DNA of 22,703 nt. Origin: Lachnospiraceae bacterium (lineage in GTDB: Bacteria > Bacillota > Clostridia > Lachnospirales > Lachnospiraceae). The position numbers were made by a program, and so were the translations under genes. Positions 7,126 to 13,701 of this stretch are shown piece by piece. The DNA is taken from assembly GCA_021199395.1 (NCBI GenBank), contig JAJQIE010000031.1:1-22703 (forward strand), written 5' to 3'. Within the stretch, counting starts at the first letter, position 1. Each line of letters starts with the position of its first letter. The notes under the pieces are model-generated. The model had not been told where the DNA came from and ran no database searches. It worked only from the letters and a program-made list of their open reading frames with translations.

Positions 7126-8823
7126 ATGAGAAAGACAGTCGCTATAGGGATTCAGGATTATCAGACAATCATCGAACAGGATTGTTTTTATATTGATAAG
7201 ACGGACTTTATCCGGGAGTGGTGGGAGAGCAAAGACTGCGTGACATTAATTACCCGTCCGCGCCGTTTTGGAAAAACATTGAATATGAGTATGACAGAGA
7301 AATTTTTCTCTTTGAAATACGCAGAACGGGGGGATCTTTTCGAAGGCATGTCCATATGGAACGATGAGAAATACCGTTCCATGCAGGGAACCTGGCCGGT
7401 GATTGCACTTTCGTTTGCGGCGGTGAAGGAGACTGATTTTGCCACCGCAAAGATTCGAATCAATCAGATAATCGAGCGATTGTATATTGAATTCGAGTTT
7501 ATACGTGACAGCGACAGGATGACTGACCGTGACAGAAGAGCGTTTGATCGTATATCTACGGATATGCCGGAGGTATATGCGACTTATGCACTGAATCAGC
7601 TTTCTGACTATTTATACCGGTATTATGGGAGGAAAGTGCTTATCCTGCTTGATGAATATGATACGCCCATGCAGGAGGCGTATGTGAATGGATATTGGAA
7701 CCAGATGGTGAACTTTATGAGGAATCTTTTTAATTCCACATTCAAGACAAATCCCTGGCTTGAGCGTGCGCTGCTGACAGGGATTACAAGGGTTAGTAAA
7801 GAATCTGTTTTCTCTGATATGAACAACCTTGAATTGATAACAACGACGTCAGATAAATATGAGACTTCTTTTGGATTTACTGAAAATGAAGTTTTTGATG
7901 CAATGGATTTATGTGGGTTAGGACAGAAAAAAGAAAGCGCAAAATTCTGGTATGATGGCTTTTGTTTTGGAAGATGCAGGGATATATATAATCCGTGGTC
8001 GATTTTAAATTTCCTTGATAAAGGGAGATTTGATGCGTATTGGGCAAACACGAGCGCAAATTCTCTGGTTAGCAAGCTGATCCGGGAGGGCGGGCCGGAT
8101 ATTAAGAAATCATTTGAGAAATTGCTTCTGGGAGAGACACTTCGATGTGTGATAGATGAGCAGGTTGTCTATGACCAGCTTGACGGAAACGAATCCGCCA
8201 TCTGGAGTCTGCTGCTTGCCTGTGGTTATTTGAAGGTTCTTGATTATGAGGAACAGGATCAGTATGAAAAGGTATATGCGGGTGTTTTTTATGAATTGGC
8301 AATCACTAATTTTGAGACCAGGCAGATGTTCGAACGGATGGTTTCGGGGTGGTTTGAACCGGTCAGAACGGATTACAATGATTTTATCAAAGCGTTGCTT
8401 CTGTGCGACAGGCGGGCAATGAACCGTTATATGAACAGGGTCGCACTTCAGACCTTTAGTTTTTTTGATACGGGAAAACAACCGTCGGAGCTGGAGCCTG
8501 AACGTTTTTATCATGGATTTGTGCTGGGGCTGATTGTGGATTTGCGTGAGCGGTATCGTGTTTTGTCGAACAGAGAAAGTGGTTTTGGACGTTATGATGT
8601 CGTTCTGGAACCGAGAAACCCCTTGCAGGATCCGGCGTTTATTCTGGAATTCAAAGTTCACGACCCGGAAAGGGAAGAGACATTAGACCAGACCGTTCAG
8701 GATGCGCTTGGCCAGATTGGGAAGATGCGGTATACAGAAAGTCTCATAGACTATGGCGTGCCAAAAGAGCGAATTTATCCCCTGGGATTTGCATTTGAGG
8801 GGAAAACGGTACTGATTGGATAG
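7126..8823 (+). CDS. AAA-ATPase-like protein with C-terminal PD-(D/E)XK nuclease domain
   Basis: A 565-residue member of the AAA-ATPase-like/PDDEXK_9 family (formerly DUF1703), abundant and multicopy in anaerobic gut bacteria. The N-terminal ATPase part shows YIDKTDFI at about 22-29 and RPRRFGKTL (about 44-52, Lys50), the family's form of Walker A; a Walker B like VLILLDEYDTP lies near residue 170. The C-terminal nuclease-like domain has Asp491 in RYDVVL and the pair Glu508-Lys510 in LEFK, followed by QIGKMRY. GGAGG (7114-7118) is seven bases from the ATG. The function of the family is not settled; its patchy distribution suggests horizontal spread, and a role in defence or mobile DNA has been considered. 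It is not linked by sequence to its neighbours. Confidence 0.88.
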   Translation: MRKTVAIGIQDYQTIIEQDCFYIDKTDFIREWWESKDCVTLITRPRRFGKTLNMSMTEKFFSLKYAERGDLFEGMSIWNDEKYRSMQGTWPVIALSFAAVKETDFATAKIRINQIIERLYIEFEFIRDSDRMTDRDRRAFDRISTDMPEVYATYALNQLSDYLYRYYGRKVLILLDEYDTPMQEAYVNGYWNQMVNFMRNLFNSTFKTNPWLERALLTGITRVSKESVFSDMNNLELITTTSDKYETSFGFTENEVFDAMDLCGLGQKKESAKFWYDGFCFGRCRDIYNPWSILNFLDKGRFDAYWANTSANSLVSKLIREGGPDIKKSFEKLLLGETLRCVIDEQVVYDQLDGNESAIWSLLLACGYLKVLDYEEQDQYEKVYAGVFYELAITNFETRQMFERMVSGWFEPVRTDYNDFIKALLLCDRRAMNRYMNRVALQTFSFFDTGKQPSELEPERFYHGFVLGLIVDLRERYRVLSNRESGFGRYDVVLEPRNPLQDPAFILEFKVHDPEREETLDQTVQDALGQIGKMRYTESLIDYGVPKERIYPLGFAFEGKTVLIG

Positions 8824-8920
8824 AGGGAGAACAGTTTCTCTGCTGGAGGCGGAGGGGATTGTGTTTGAGGATGGGAAAGTAAATCTTGAGAAATATCAGT
8901 GGAGGAAAGTGCTGTTTTGA
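8816..8920 (+). pseudogene. Possible remnant: coding-like tail after the AAA-ATPase gene
   Basis: In the +1 frame after the ATPase stop, an open stretch reads LLEAEGIVFEDGKVNLEK then YQWRKVLF and a stop at 8918-8920. Its composition looks like the C-terminus of a real protein, but there is no start or ribosome site and the frame is closed upstream at 8813-8815. It could be the tail of a gene truncated when the ATPase gene arrived, or chance. Not recognised as any family. Confidence 0.25.
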
Positions 8921-8953
8921 ACAATGTTTTTGCTCCCGGAAGCCTGAAAGCAC

Positions 8954-9457
8954 TCAGAATCCGTTCAGAGCAGCGCAGATGCTCCCGACGGCTTCCGCGA
9001 CGCTCAGGCCTGTAATATCGACGGCAATATCCGCGTATTTTTCATAGAGGGGGATTCGCTCCGCGTAAAGGTCAGAAAGAGTCTGGCCGGGCTTCACAGT
9101 GACGCCTCTTTTTGTCAGATCGCCAAGTCTGTGGGCAAGCTCCTCACAGGTGATTTTCAGGTAAATGATTTTTCCAACAGAGCGCAGATGCTCCATGGCC
9201 TGTGCTCCGTATACAACGCTGCCGCCGGTCGCAATGACGCTGGCGGCAGTTTCAATTTCAGCATTGACGCGGTTCTCGATCTCATGAAACCCATCGAGCC
9301 CCTCCGTCTCAATGATCTGCCAGAGAAGCCTGTTTTCGGACTTCTGTATCAGAAGATCTGAGTCAATAAAATCATATCCGAGCACCTTCGCGAGTACGAT
9401 TCCAACCGTGCTTTTTCCAGCGCCCGGCATACCGATCAAAATAATGTTATCATTCAT
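8954..9457 (-). CDS. Shikimate kinase-family protein (AroK-like, divergent)
   Basis: A 167-residue P-loop kinase of the shikimate kinase family. Walker A is GMPGAGKST (9-17), Asp34 in DSDLLI matches the shikimate-binding Asp, VIATGGS (74-80) matches the VIATGGG loop and R134 in ERIPLYEKYAD matches the second shikimate-binding Arg. The first one, Arg58 of FRxxE, is His58 here (GFHEIE), and the third Gly of GGG is Ser. The ATG at 9457 is chosen because GAGGG lies eight bases upstream; a longer form from a TTG at 9472 is less likely. It follows the membrane protein gene by 28 bases in the same direction. Automated pipelines would call it shikimate kinase; the substitution leaves the substrate uncertain. 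Confidence 0.8.
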   Translation of the reverse strand: MNDNIILIGMPGAGKSTVGIVLAKVLGYDFIDSDLLIQKSENRLLWQIIETEGLDGFHEIENRVNAEIETAASVIATGGSVVYGAQAMEHLRSVGKIIYLKITCEELAHRLGDLTKRGVTVKPGQTLSDLYAERIPLYEKYADIAVDITGLSVAEAVGSICAALNGF

Positions 9458-9485
9458 AAACAAATCCCTCAATATAAGTTTGCCT

Positions 9486-9962
9486 TTATGCCAGGATTGC
9501 GCTGAGTGCGCCCAACAGGCCGTTGCTGGCGAGCGCCATAATGACTCCTGCGAGCAGCACGCCGAGTATGACGGCGACGGTAGTAGATTTGAAATCCATC
9601 TTCAGGATACTGGCCGCAAGCGTACCGGTCCAGGCGCCGGTGCCGGGCAGGGGGATCCCCACAAATAACACCAATGCCAGAAAAAGCCCTCTTCCGGCTT
9701 TTGCCTGGAGCTTTTGTCCCCCATGCTCACCCTTTTCGAGCAGGAAGGTAAAGAGCCTGCCGATGACCGGCTTATCCTTTCCCCATTCCAGGACTCTGCG
9801 GGCAAACAGGTAGATAAAGGGAACCGGGATCATGTTGCCGATGATAGCGATTATGTAAGTGGGAAGCGTCGGCAGTCCAAAAAGCACGCCATAGGGGATA
9901 GCGCCCCTAAGCTCGATGACAGGGAGCATAGAAATCAGAAATACAATCAGATAGCTTTTCAT
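9486..9962 (-). CDS. Small multi-drug export-family membrane protein (COG2426)
   Basis: A 158-residue integral membrane protein of the small multi-drug export family (Sm_multidrug_ex). Visible hallmarks are the N-terminal MLPVIELRGAIPYG, the segment YLFARRVLEWG and later GIPLPGTGAWTGTLAA, with about four hydrophobic segments. Despite the family name, transport of drugs is not well established. The ATG at 9962 begins MKSYLIVFLI; an upstream in-frame ATG at 10010 overlaps a likely -10 element, so it would not be in the transcript. AAGGAG lies about 12 bases from the chosen start, a little far. The AroK-like gene follows 28 bases downstream, so the pair is probably one transcript. Confidence 0.85.
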   Translation of the reverse strand: MKSYLIVFLISMLPVIELRGAIPYGVLFGLPTLPTYIIAIIGNMIPVPFIYLFARRVLEWGKDKPVIGRLFTFLLEKGEHGGQKLQAKAGRGLFLALVLFVGIPLPGTGAWTGTLAASILKMDFKSTTVAVILGVLLAGVIMALASNGLLGALSAILA

Positions 9963-10008
9963 AAAAGAATCATTCTCCTTACTACATGATTTTTCTTGCG
10001 CGGCTTTC

Positions 10009-10014
10009 ATTATA
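10009..10014 (-). promoter_or_regulatory. Candidate -10 element for the minus-strand membrane protein/AroK-like pair
   Basis: TATAAT on the minus strand at 10014-10009, placing transcription start near 10002, about 40 bases before the chosen ATG. No good -35 is seen at 16-18 bases (TATCCG region), so this is a weak call. Confidence 0.35.
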
Positions 10015-10067
10015 CATGAAAAGTACGGATTCGGATAGCCCTTTTTTGTTTCGGCTGTCTGAATTTA

Positions 10068-10097
10068 TGAATGAAATCGCAGCTCCCGGAGATAATA
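10068..10097 (+). promoter_or_regulatory. Candidate sporulation (sigma-G-like) promoter of the GerA-family gene
   Basis: TGAATG (10068-10073), a 17-base spacer and GATAATA (10091-10097) resemble the B. subtilis sigma-G pattern TGAATA...CATACTA, differing at one base in the first box and two in the second. Such a promoter would fit a forespore gene. It predicts a leader of about 140 bases. Pattern match only. Confidence 0.35.
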
Positions 10098-10153
10098 TGA
10101 AACAAGGGACAAAATCATACCCTTTTGTTGTTCGAATCATAATCTGAAGAAAT

Positions 10154-10206
10154 CGGGACATATTTGAAAAGCCTTAGCTGTAAAGCGCTGCGCGTCCGAT
10201 GTCCCG
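10154..10206 (+). other. Long-range stem in the leader of the GerA-family gene
   Basis: CGGGACAT (10154-10161) is exactly complementary to ATGTCCCG (10199-10206), enclosing 37 bases that contain a further GC-rich AGCGCTGCGCG segment. It ends 25 bases before the ribosome site AGGAGG. It could fold in the mRNA or mark a protein-binding inverted repeat. Confidence 0.4.
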
Positions 10207-10242
10207 TATGAAAGGCGTGCAGGTCGGAAAAGGAGGAAAATC

Positions 10243-11601
10243 ATGGCGGAAGCGCAGAAAATATACTGGAAGCTCTGGCAAAATGCCGCATGCATGAAGC
10301 ATCTGCTTCCTCTGGATGAGAGCTTTGATCTGATCCAGAGGGATATACAGGTCGGAGGCAGAGATGCCTCTTTCTATTTTCTGGACGGGATGATGAATGA
10401 TGAAGCAATGCTGAAAATACTGGATTCTGTCCTGAAAACGACGCCGGAGGAGATGCCGCAGAATGCGGAAGGCTTTATCCGGATCATTCCATACTCAGAG
10501 GTGGATCTGGTTCATGACTTTGATCAGGCTGTGCGGGCGGTGCTGTCAGGGATACCGGTGATGTTTGTGGACGGATACGGAGACGCGATCGCGATTGATT
10601 GCCGTACCTATCCGGTCCGAAGCGTGGATGAACCGGGAATGGACAAGTCTCTGCGCGGCTCAAAGGACGGCTTTGTGGAAACGATTGTGTTTGATACGGC
10701 ACTGATCCGCAGACGGATCCGCGATCCGAATCTCGTCATGGAGATCCTGGAGGTCGGAGAGGCGTCGCGCTCAGATGTGGTGCTTTGTTATATGAAAAAT
10801 CTCATCGATCCTAAGCTGCTGGAAACGGTGCGTACCCGGATCCAGGCAATCCGGACACCGGATCTGTGCATGAACCAGCAGAGTCTGGCGGAGGCGCTGA
10901 TCGGCACGCGCTGGTACAATCCGTTTCCCAAATTTAAGTTTACGGAGCGACCGGACACGACTGCGGCATGCATTATGGAGGGAAAGCTGGCAATTCTGGT
11001 AGATAACGCCCCATCGGCAATGATTCTGCCAACCTCCGTTTTTGATATGATCGAGGAGGCAAATGATTATTACTTTCCGGCATGGACTTCCCTGTACCTT
11101 AAAATCGCCCGTGTCCTGATTTTGATCGTGACCGTTTTCCTGACGCCGGTCTTTCTGCTGTTCATGCAGAATCCGCAGTGGCTTCCACCGCTCTTTGATT
11201 TTGTGCTCGTGCGCGATATCGTCAATATCCCGCTGATCTGGCAGTTTCTGATCCTGGAGCTGGCGATCGACGGCCTGCGGCTGGCAGCGCTGAATACGCC
11301 GAATATGCTGAGCACGCCATTAAGCATATTTGCCGGACTGGTGCTTGGCGAGTTTTCAGTGACCTCTGGCTGGTTTAATACAGAAGCCATGCTTTACATG
11401 GCATTTGTGGCCGTCGCAAACTATACGCAGCCGAATTTCGAACTGGGGTACGCGGTGAAATTCATGCGGATCATTTTGCTGGTCCTGACTGCTGTGTTTG
11501 ACCTGCCCGGATTTATTATAGGCTGTATCATCCTGCTTTTGCTGCTCTGCACAAATAAGACACTGTCCGGCAGGAATTACCTGAATGTGAAGCTGAATTA
11601 A
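10243..11601 (+). CDS. Spore germination/sporulation protein, GerA family (SpoVAF-like)
   Basis: A 452-residue GerA-family membrane protein of the spore inner membrane, similar to the A subunits of germinant receptors and to SpoVAF. The large hydrophilic N-terminal part (1 to about 280) holds the conserved EPGMDKSLRGSKDGFVET motif (130-147, the family's RGP/R-GF-E region) and later GKLAILVDNAPSAMILPT (247-264). About four to five membrane segments follow from residue 285 to 440, with NIPLIWQFLILELAIDGLR and PLSIFAGLVLGEF in between. AGGAGG (10231-10236) is six bases from the ATG. No B or C receptor subunit or other spoVA gene adjoins it, so it is an orphan; the SpoVAF-like label is preferred to a full receptor subunit on that ground and on length. 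Confidence 0.88.
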   Translation: MAEAQKIYWKLWQNAACMKHLLPLDESFDLIQRDIQVGGRDASFYFLDGMMNDEAMLKILDSVLKTTPEEMPQNAEGFIRIIPYSEVDLVHDFDQAVRAVLSGIPVMFVDGYGDAIAIDCRTYPVRSVDEPGMDKSLRGSKDGFVETIVFDTALIRRRIRDPNLVMEILEVGEASRSDVVLCYMKNLIDPKLLETVRTRIQAIRTPDLCMNQQSLAEALIGTRWYNPFPKFKFTERPDTTAACIMEGKLAILVDNAPSAMILPTSVFDMIEEANDYYFPAWTSLYLKIARVLILIVTVFLTPVFLLFMQNPQWLPPLFDFVLVRDIVNIPLIWQFLILELAIDGLRLAALNTPNMLSTPLSIFAGLVLGEFSVTSGWFNTEAMLYMAFVAVANYTQPNFELGYAVKFMRIILLVLTAVFDLPGFIIGCIILLLLLCTNKTLSGRNYLNVKLN

Positions 11602-11606
11602 AAAAC

Positions 11607-11654
11607 TGTGTAGTTTATGCCTCTTTTGTACAAAAGAGGCATAAAATTTACACA
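11607..11654. repeat. Near-perfect 48-base palindrome (terminator or miniature transposon-like)
   Basis: TTTATGCCTCTTTTGT (11614-11629) is directly followed by its exact reverse complement (11630-11645), a 32-base perfect palindrome. Outside it, TGTGTA (11607-11612) pairs with TACACA (11649-11654) across a small uneven bulge. It begins five bases after the GerA-family stop. It may terminate transcription in both directions, but the paired ends with TGTGTA tips also look like two insertion-sequence ends joined head to head. Confidence 0.75.
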
Positions 11655-11701
11655 ATACACGATAATAATTCGTGAAAAAGAACAATTTATTCGAAAATAT
11701 G

Positions 11702-11730
11702 TTGCCTGAATTTGTGATTTATAGTATAAT
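11702..11730 (+). promoter_or_regulatory. Sigma-A promoter of the PRTase-like gene
   Basis: TTGCCT (11702-11707), a 17-base spacer and a perfect TATAAT (11725-11730). Transcription would start near 11737, leaving a very short leader that begins close to the strong AGGAGGT site (11744-11750), seven bases before the ATG. Confidence 0.65.
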
Positions 11731-11757
11731 TCAGGAAAATAAAAGGAGGTATCTTTT

Positions 11758-12399
11758 ATGGAAAGCAGAGCAACAAAGATTGCGTCAAAGGTGAACAGCA
11801 ACGTGATTATCCGGACGATTCCGGGGCATTTTGCCACGAATCATTCCCATATCAACAATTATGTGGATATGACGATTATGAAGTGCAGGAAGAGCGAGGC
11901 CGCCGCGGCTGCGTCCGTACTCGCGCGGAAATATACGAATACGACATACATTGACACGATTATCTGTATGGATGGCTGTGAGGTAATTGGCGCTTATCTG
12001 GCGGACGACCTGACGGCATCCGGGATTATGTCGATGAACCGTCATCAGACGATGTACATAGTGACTCCTGAGATGAATCCGGGCGGGCAGCTTATTTTCC
12101 GGGACAATATGCAGATGATGATCAATGGCAAGCACTGCATCCTTGTTTTGGCTTCTGCGACGACCGGCCGTACAATCGCGAGCGCGATTGACTGTATTCA
12201 TTATTATGGGGGGATCCTTGAAGGAGTGTCTGCGATTTTCAGCGCGAGCAAAGAGGTAGAGGGAATCGAGATTAACAGTATTTTCAGCGGAGAGGATATC
12301 GGCGACTATCAGACCTATGAGGTAGGACATTGTCCGATGTGCGCACAGGGGCAGAAGATTGACGCGATCGTAAACAGCTTTGGTTATTCGAAGCTGTGA
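11758..12399 (+). CDS. Phosphoribosyltransferase-like protein (orotate PRTase-related)
   Basis: A 213-residue soluble protein that looks like a type I phosphoribosyltransferase related to orotate PRTase. The region HCILVLASATTGRTIASA (126-143) aligns with the PRPP loop, normally four hydrophobics, two acidic residues, then TTG-T. The TTGRT half is kept, but the two acidic residues are absent (LAS instead). Before it come the strand and loop IDTIICMDGCEVIGAYLA (65-82), where a PRTase hood and substrate contacts would be. The C-terminus has a CPMC pair (192-195) and YSKL. A strong promoter and AGGAGGT precede it, so it is a single-gene unit, convergent with the next gene. It may bind nucleotides without catalysis; a true PyrE role is doubtful. 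Confidence 0.65.
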   Translation: MESRATKIASKVNSNVIIRTIPGHFATNHSHINNYVDMTIMKCRKSEAAAAASVLARKYTNTTYIDTIICMDGCEVIGAYLADDLTASGIMSMNRHQTMYIVTPEMNPGGQLIFRDNMQMMINGKHCILVLASATTGRTIASAIDCIHYYGGILEGVSAIFSASKEVEGIEINSIFSGEDIGDYQTYEVGHCPMCAQGQKIDAIVNSFGYSKL

Positions 12400-12425
12400 A
12401 TCCGAAAAAGAAAGCGGCGTTCCTT

Positions 12426-13688
12426 TTACCTGGATGCGAACAGGTCGGCCAGTATTTCGTCCGCGCTCATGTTCCGATATCCATCGGGATCTGTCATAAT
12501 GGAATTCCCGGAAAGATCCCAGCGCATTTGCGCATAGTCTGTCAGATAGGAGCTGCCTTTGGAACAGGACGGGTATTTCCTGTACCACGCCGGAAAATAA
12601 GTCTTCATGTAATGGGTGGCGAGCTTTACCGCCTCGCTGGAGGTATTGCCGGAAGCAGATGAGGTTCCGCAAAGCCGCACGCCGGGCGGGCTGGAGTGCA
12701 GCAGCACGACACTGCCGTCGCTGCACTGTCCCACGACCATCCAGACATGCCCGCTGGAGCTCATAATATCGCCTGCACGGTAATTGCTTACAGCAGATTT
12801 CGCGCGGTAGGCTCCCCAGCCGCGGGAGGAGAAATCAGACGCCATTTTCGACGCGCTCATGACATAGCCGGGGTTTCCGCTCGTGGTGTTCAGAATGTTG
12901 TAAATACACCAGCCGATATATCCGGAGCAGTCCAGTCCGTTTGAGATCTGGTACCGGGTCGTCCGGTAATCGTAGCTGGCGGTCTGTTTTTGGAAGAATT
13001 TTTTCCATTGCGGGCTGACACCTATGGAGACTGCTTCTGTCCCGGCTCCGGTGTCTGCCTCGTTCCAGCCGCCGCCCCACACATACATCGTGGAGCCCAC
13101 CGGTTCAAGCCCTGTCAGCAACAGATTCTTGAGGGTGCTTGTTCCGGCTGTTTTAACCGTCACTTTCTTTTTCAGTGTTTTTACGAGCGTATCTCTATAA
13201 TAGAATTTTGCGGAAATGGTCGCCGTCCCTTTTTTTACAGCTGTAATTTTGCCTTTCGAGCTGACGGTGGCGACCGTTTCCTTTGAACTCGAATACTTTA
13301 CGGTACAACCGGTTTGCGCGTCCGCGGCCACGGTCTTTGTCTTTCCTGCAGCAAGGGTAAGCGGGTCTGTATTGTACTGGAAGGAGCCGCTGTCTGTTAC
13401 GAGGAGATAAATCTTTTTTACGACTTTTCCGCTTTCATTACAGAGCGTCAGAGTCGCCCTTCCCTTTTTCAACGCTTTGATTTTATACTTTGAGCCGGAC
13501 GGTGTTGCTTTTGCGACGGCTGTTTTTGAAGACGTCACTGCCGCATACCCCGAAATGGTATAAGATTTTCCAACATTAAGTGTTTTCACAGATTTGCTTA
13601 CCGCCGCATTAGCCGGGATTGCGAAGCAAAATAAAGATAATGCGACAAATACAGCCAGGCGAAGGGCAAATGCCGGGATTTTTTTCAT
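12426..13688 (-). CDS. Secreted Ig-like (BIG2) and NlpC/P60-like cysteine peptidase
   Basis: A 420-residue exported protein. Residues 1-28 are a signal peptide (MKKIPAFALRLAVFVALS core, cleavage after ANA). Two bacterial Ig-like BIG2-type modules follow: about 30-98 and 100-180, the second with SSKETVATVSSKGKITAVKKG then TATISAKF. After a linker, a catalytic part starts at YVWGGGWNE (202-210) and holds Cys254 in LDCSGYIGW, His314 in SSGHVWMVVG and His331 in LLHSSPPG, the Cys-His-His arrangement of NlpC/P60 cell-wall peptidases. It probably cleaves peptidoglycan peptides outside the membrane. AAAGGATG sits just before the ATG, within the 13-base gap after the giant activase gene, so it is probably expressed from the same transcript. 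Confidence 0.82.
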   Translation of the reverse strand: MKKIPAFALRLAVFVALSLFCFAIPANAAVSKSVKTLNVGKSYTISGYAAVTSSKTAVAKATPSGSKYKIKALKKGRATLTLCNESGKVVKKIYLLVTDSGSFQYNTDPLTLAAGKTKTVAADAQTGCTVKYSSSKETVATVSSKGKITAVKKGTATISAKFYYRDTLVKTLKKKVTVKTAGTSTLKNLLLTGLEPVGSTMYVWGGGWNEADTGAGTEAVSIGVSPQWKKFFQKQTASYDYRTTRYQISNGLDCSGYIGWCIYNILNTTSGNPGYVMSASKMASDFSSRGWGAYRAKSAVSNYRAGDIMSSSGHVWMVVGQCSDGSVVLLHSSPPGVRLCGTSSASGNTSSEAVKLATHYMKTYFPAWYRKYPSCSKGSSYLTDYAQMRWDLSGNSIMTDPDGYRNMSADEILADLFASR

Positions 13689-13701
13689 GATGGCTCATCC
13701 T

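Noticed and set aside
12400..12425. A-rich/T-rich pairing between the convergent PRTase-like and NlpC/P60 genes
   Set aside because: Could be a bidirectional terminator but the stem has a mismatch and is mostly A-T, so it is not listed as a feature.
11785..12726. Minus-strand open frame of 313 codons opposite the PRTase-like gene
   Set aside because: Antisense of a gene with a strong promoter and ribosome site; its translation is Arg- and His-rich and spans two genes, as expected of a shadow frame.
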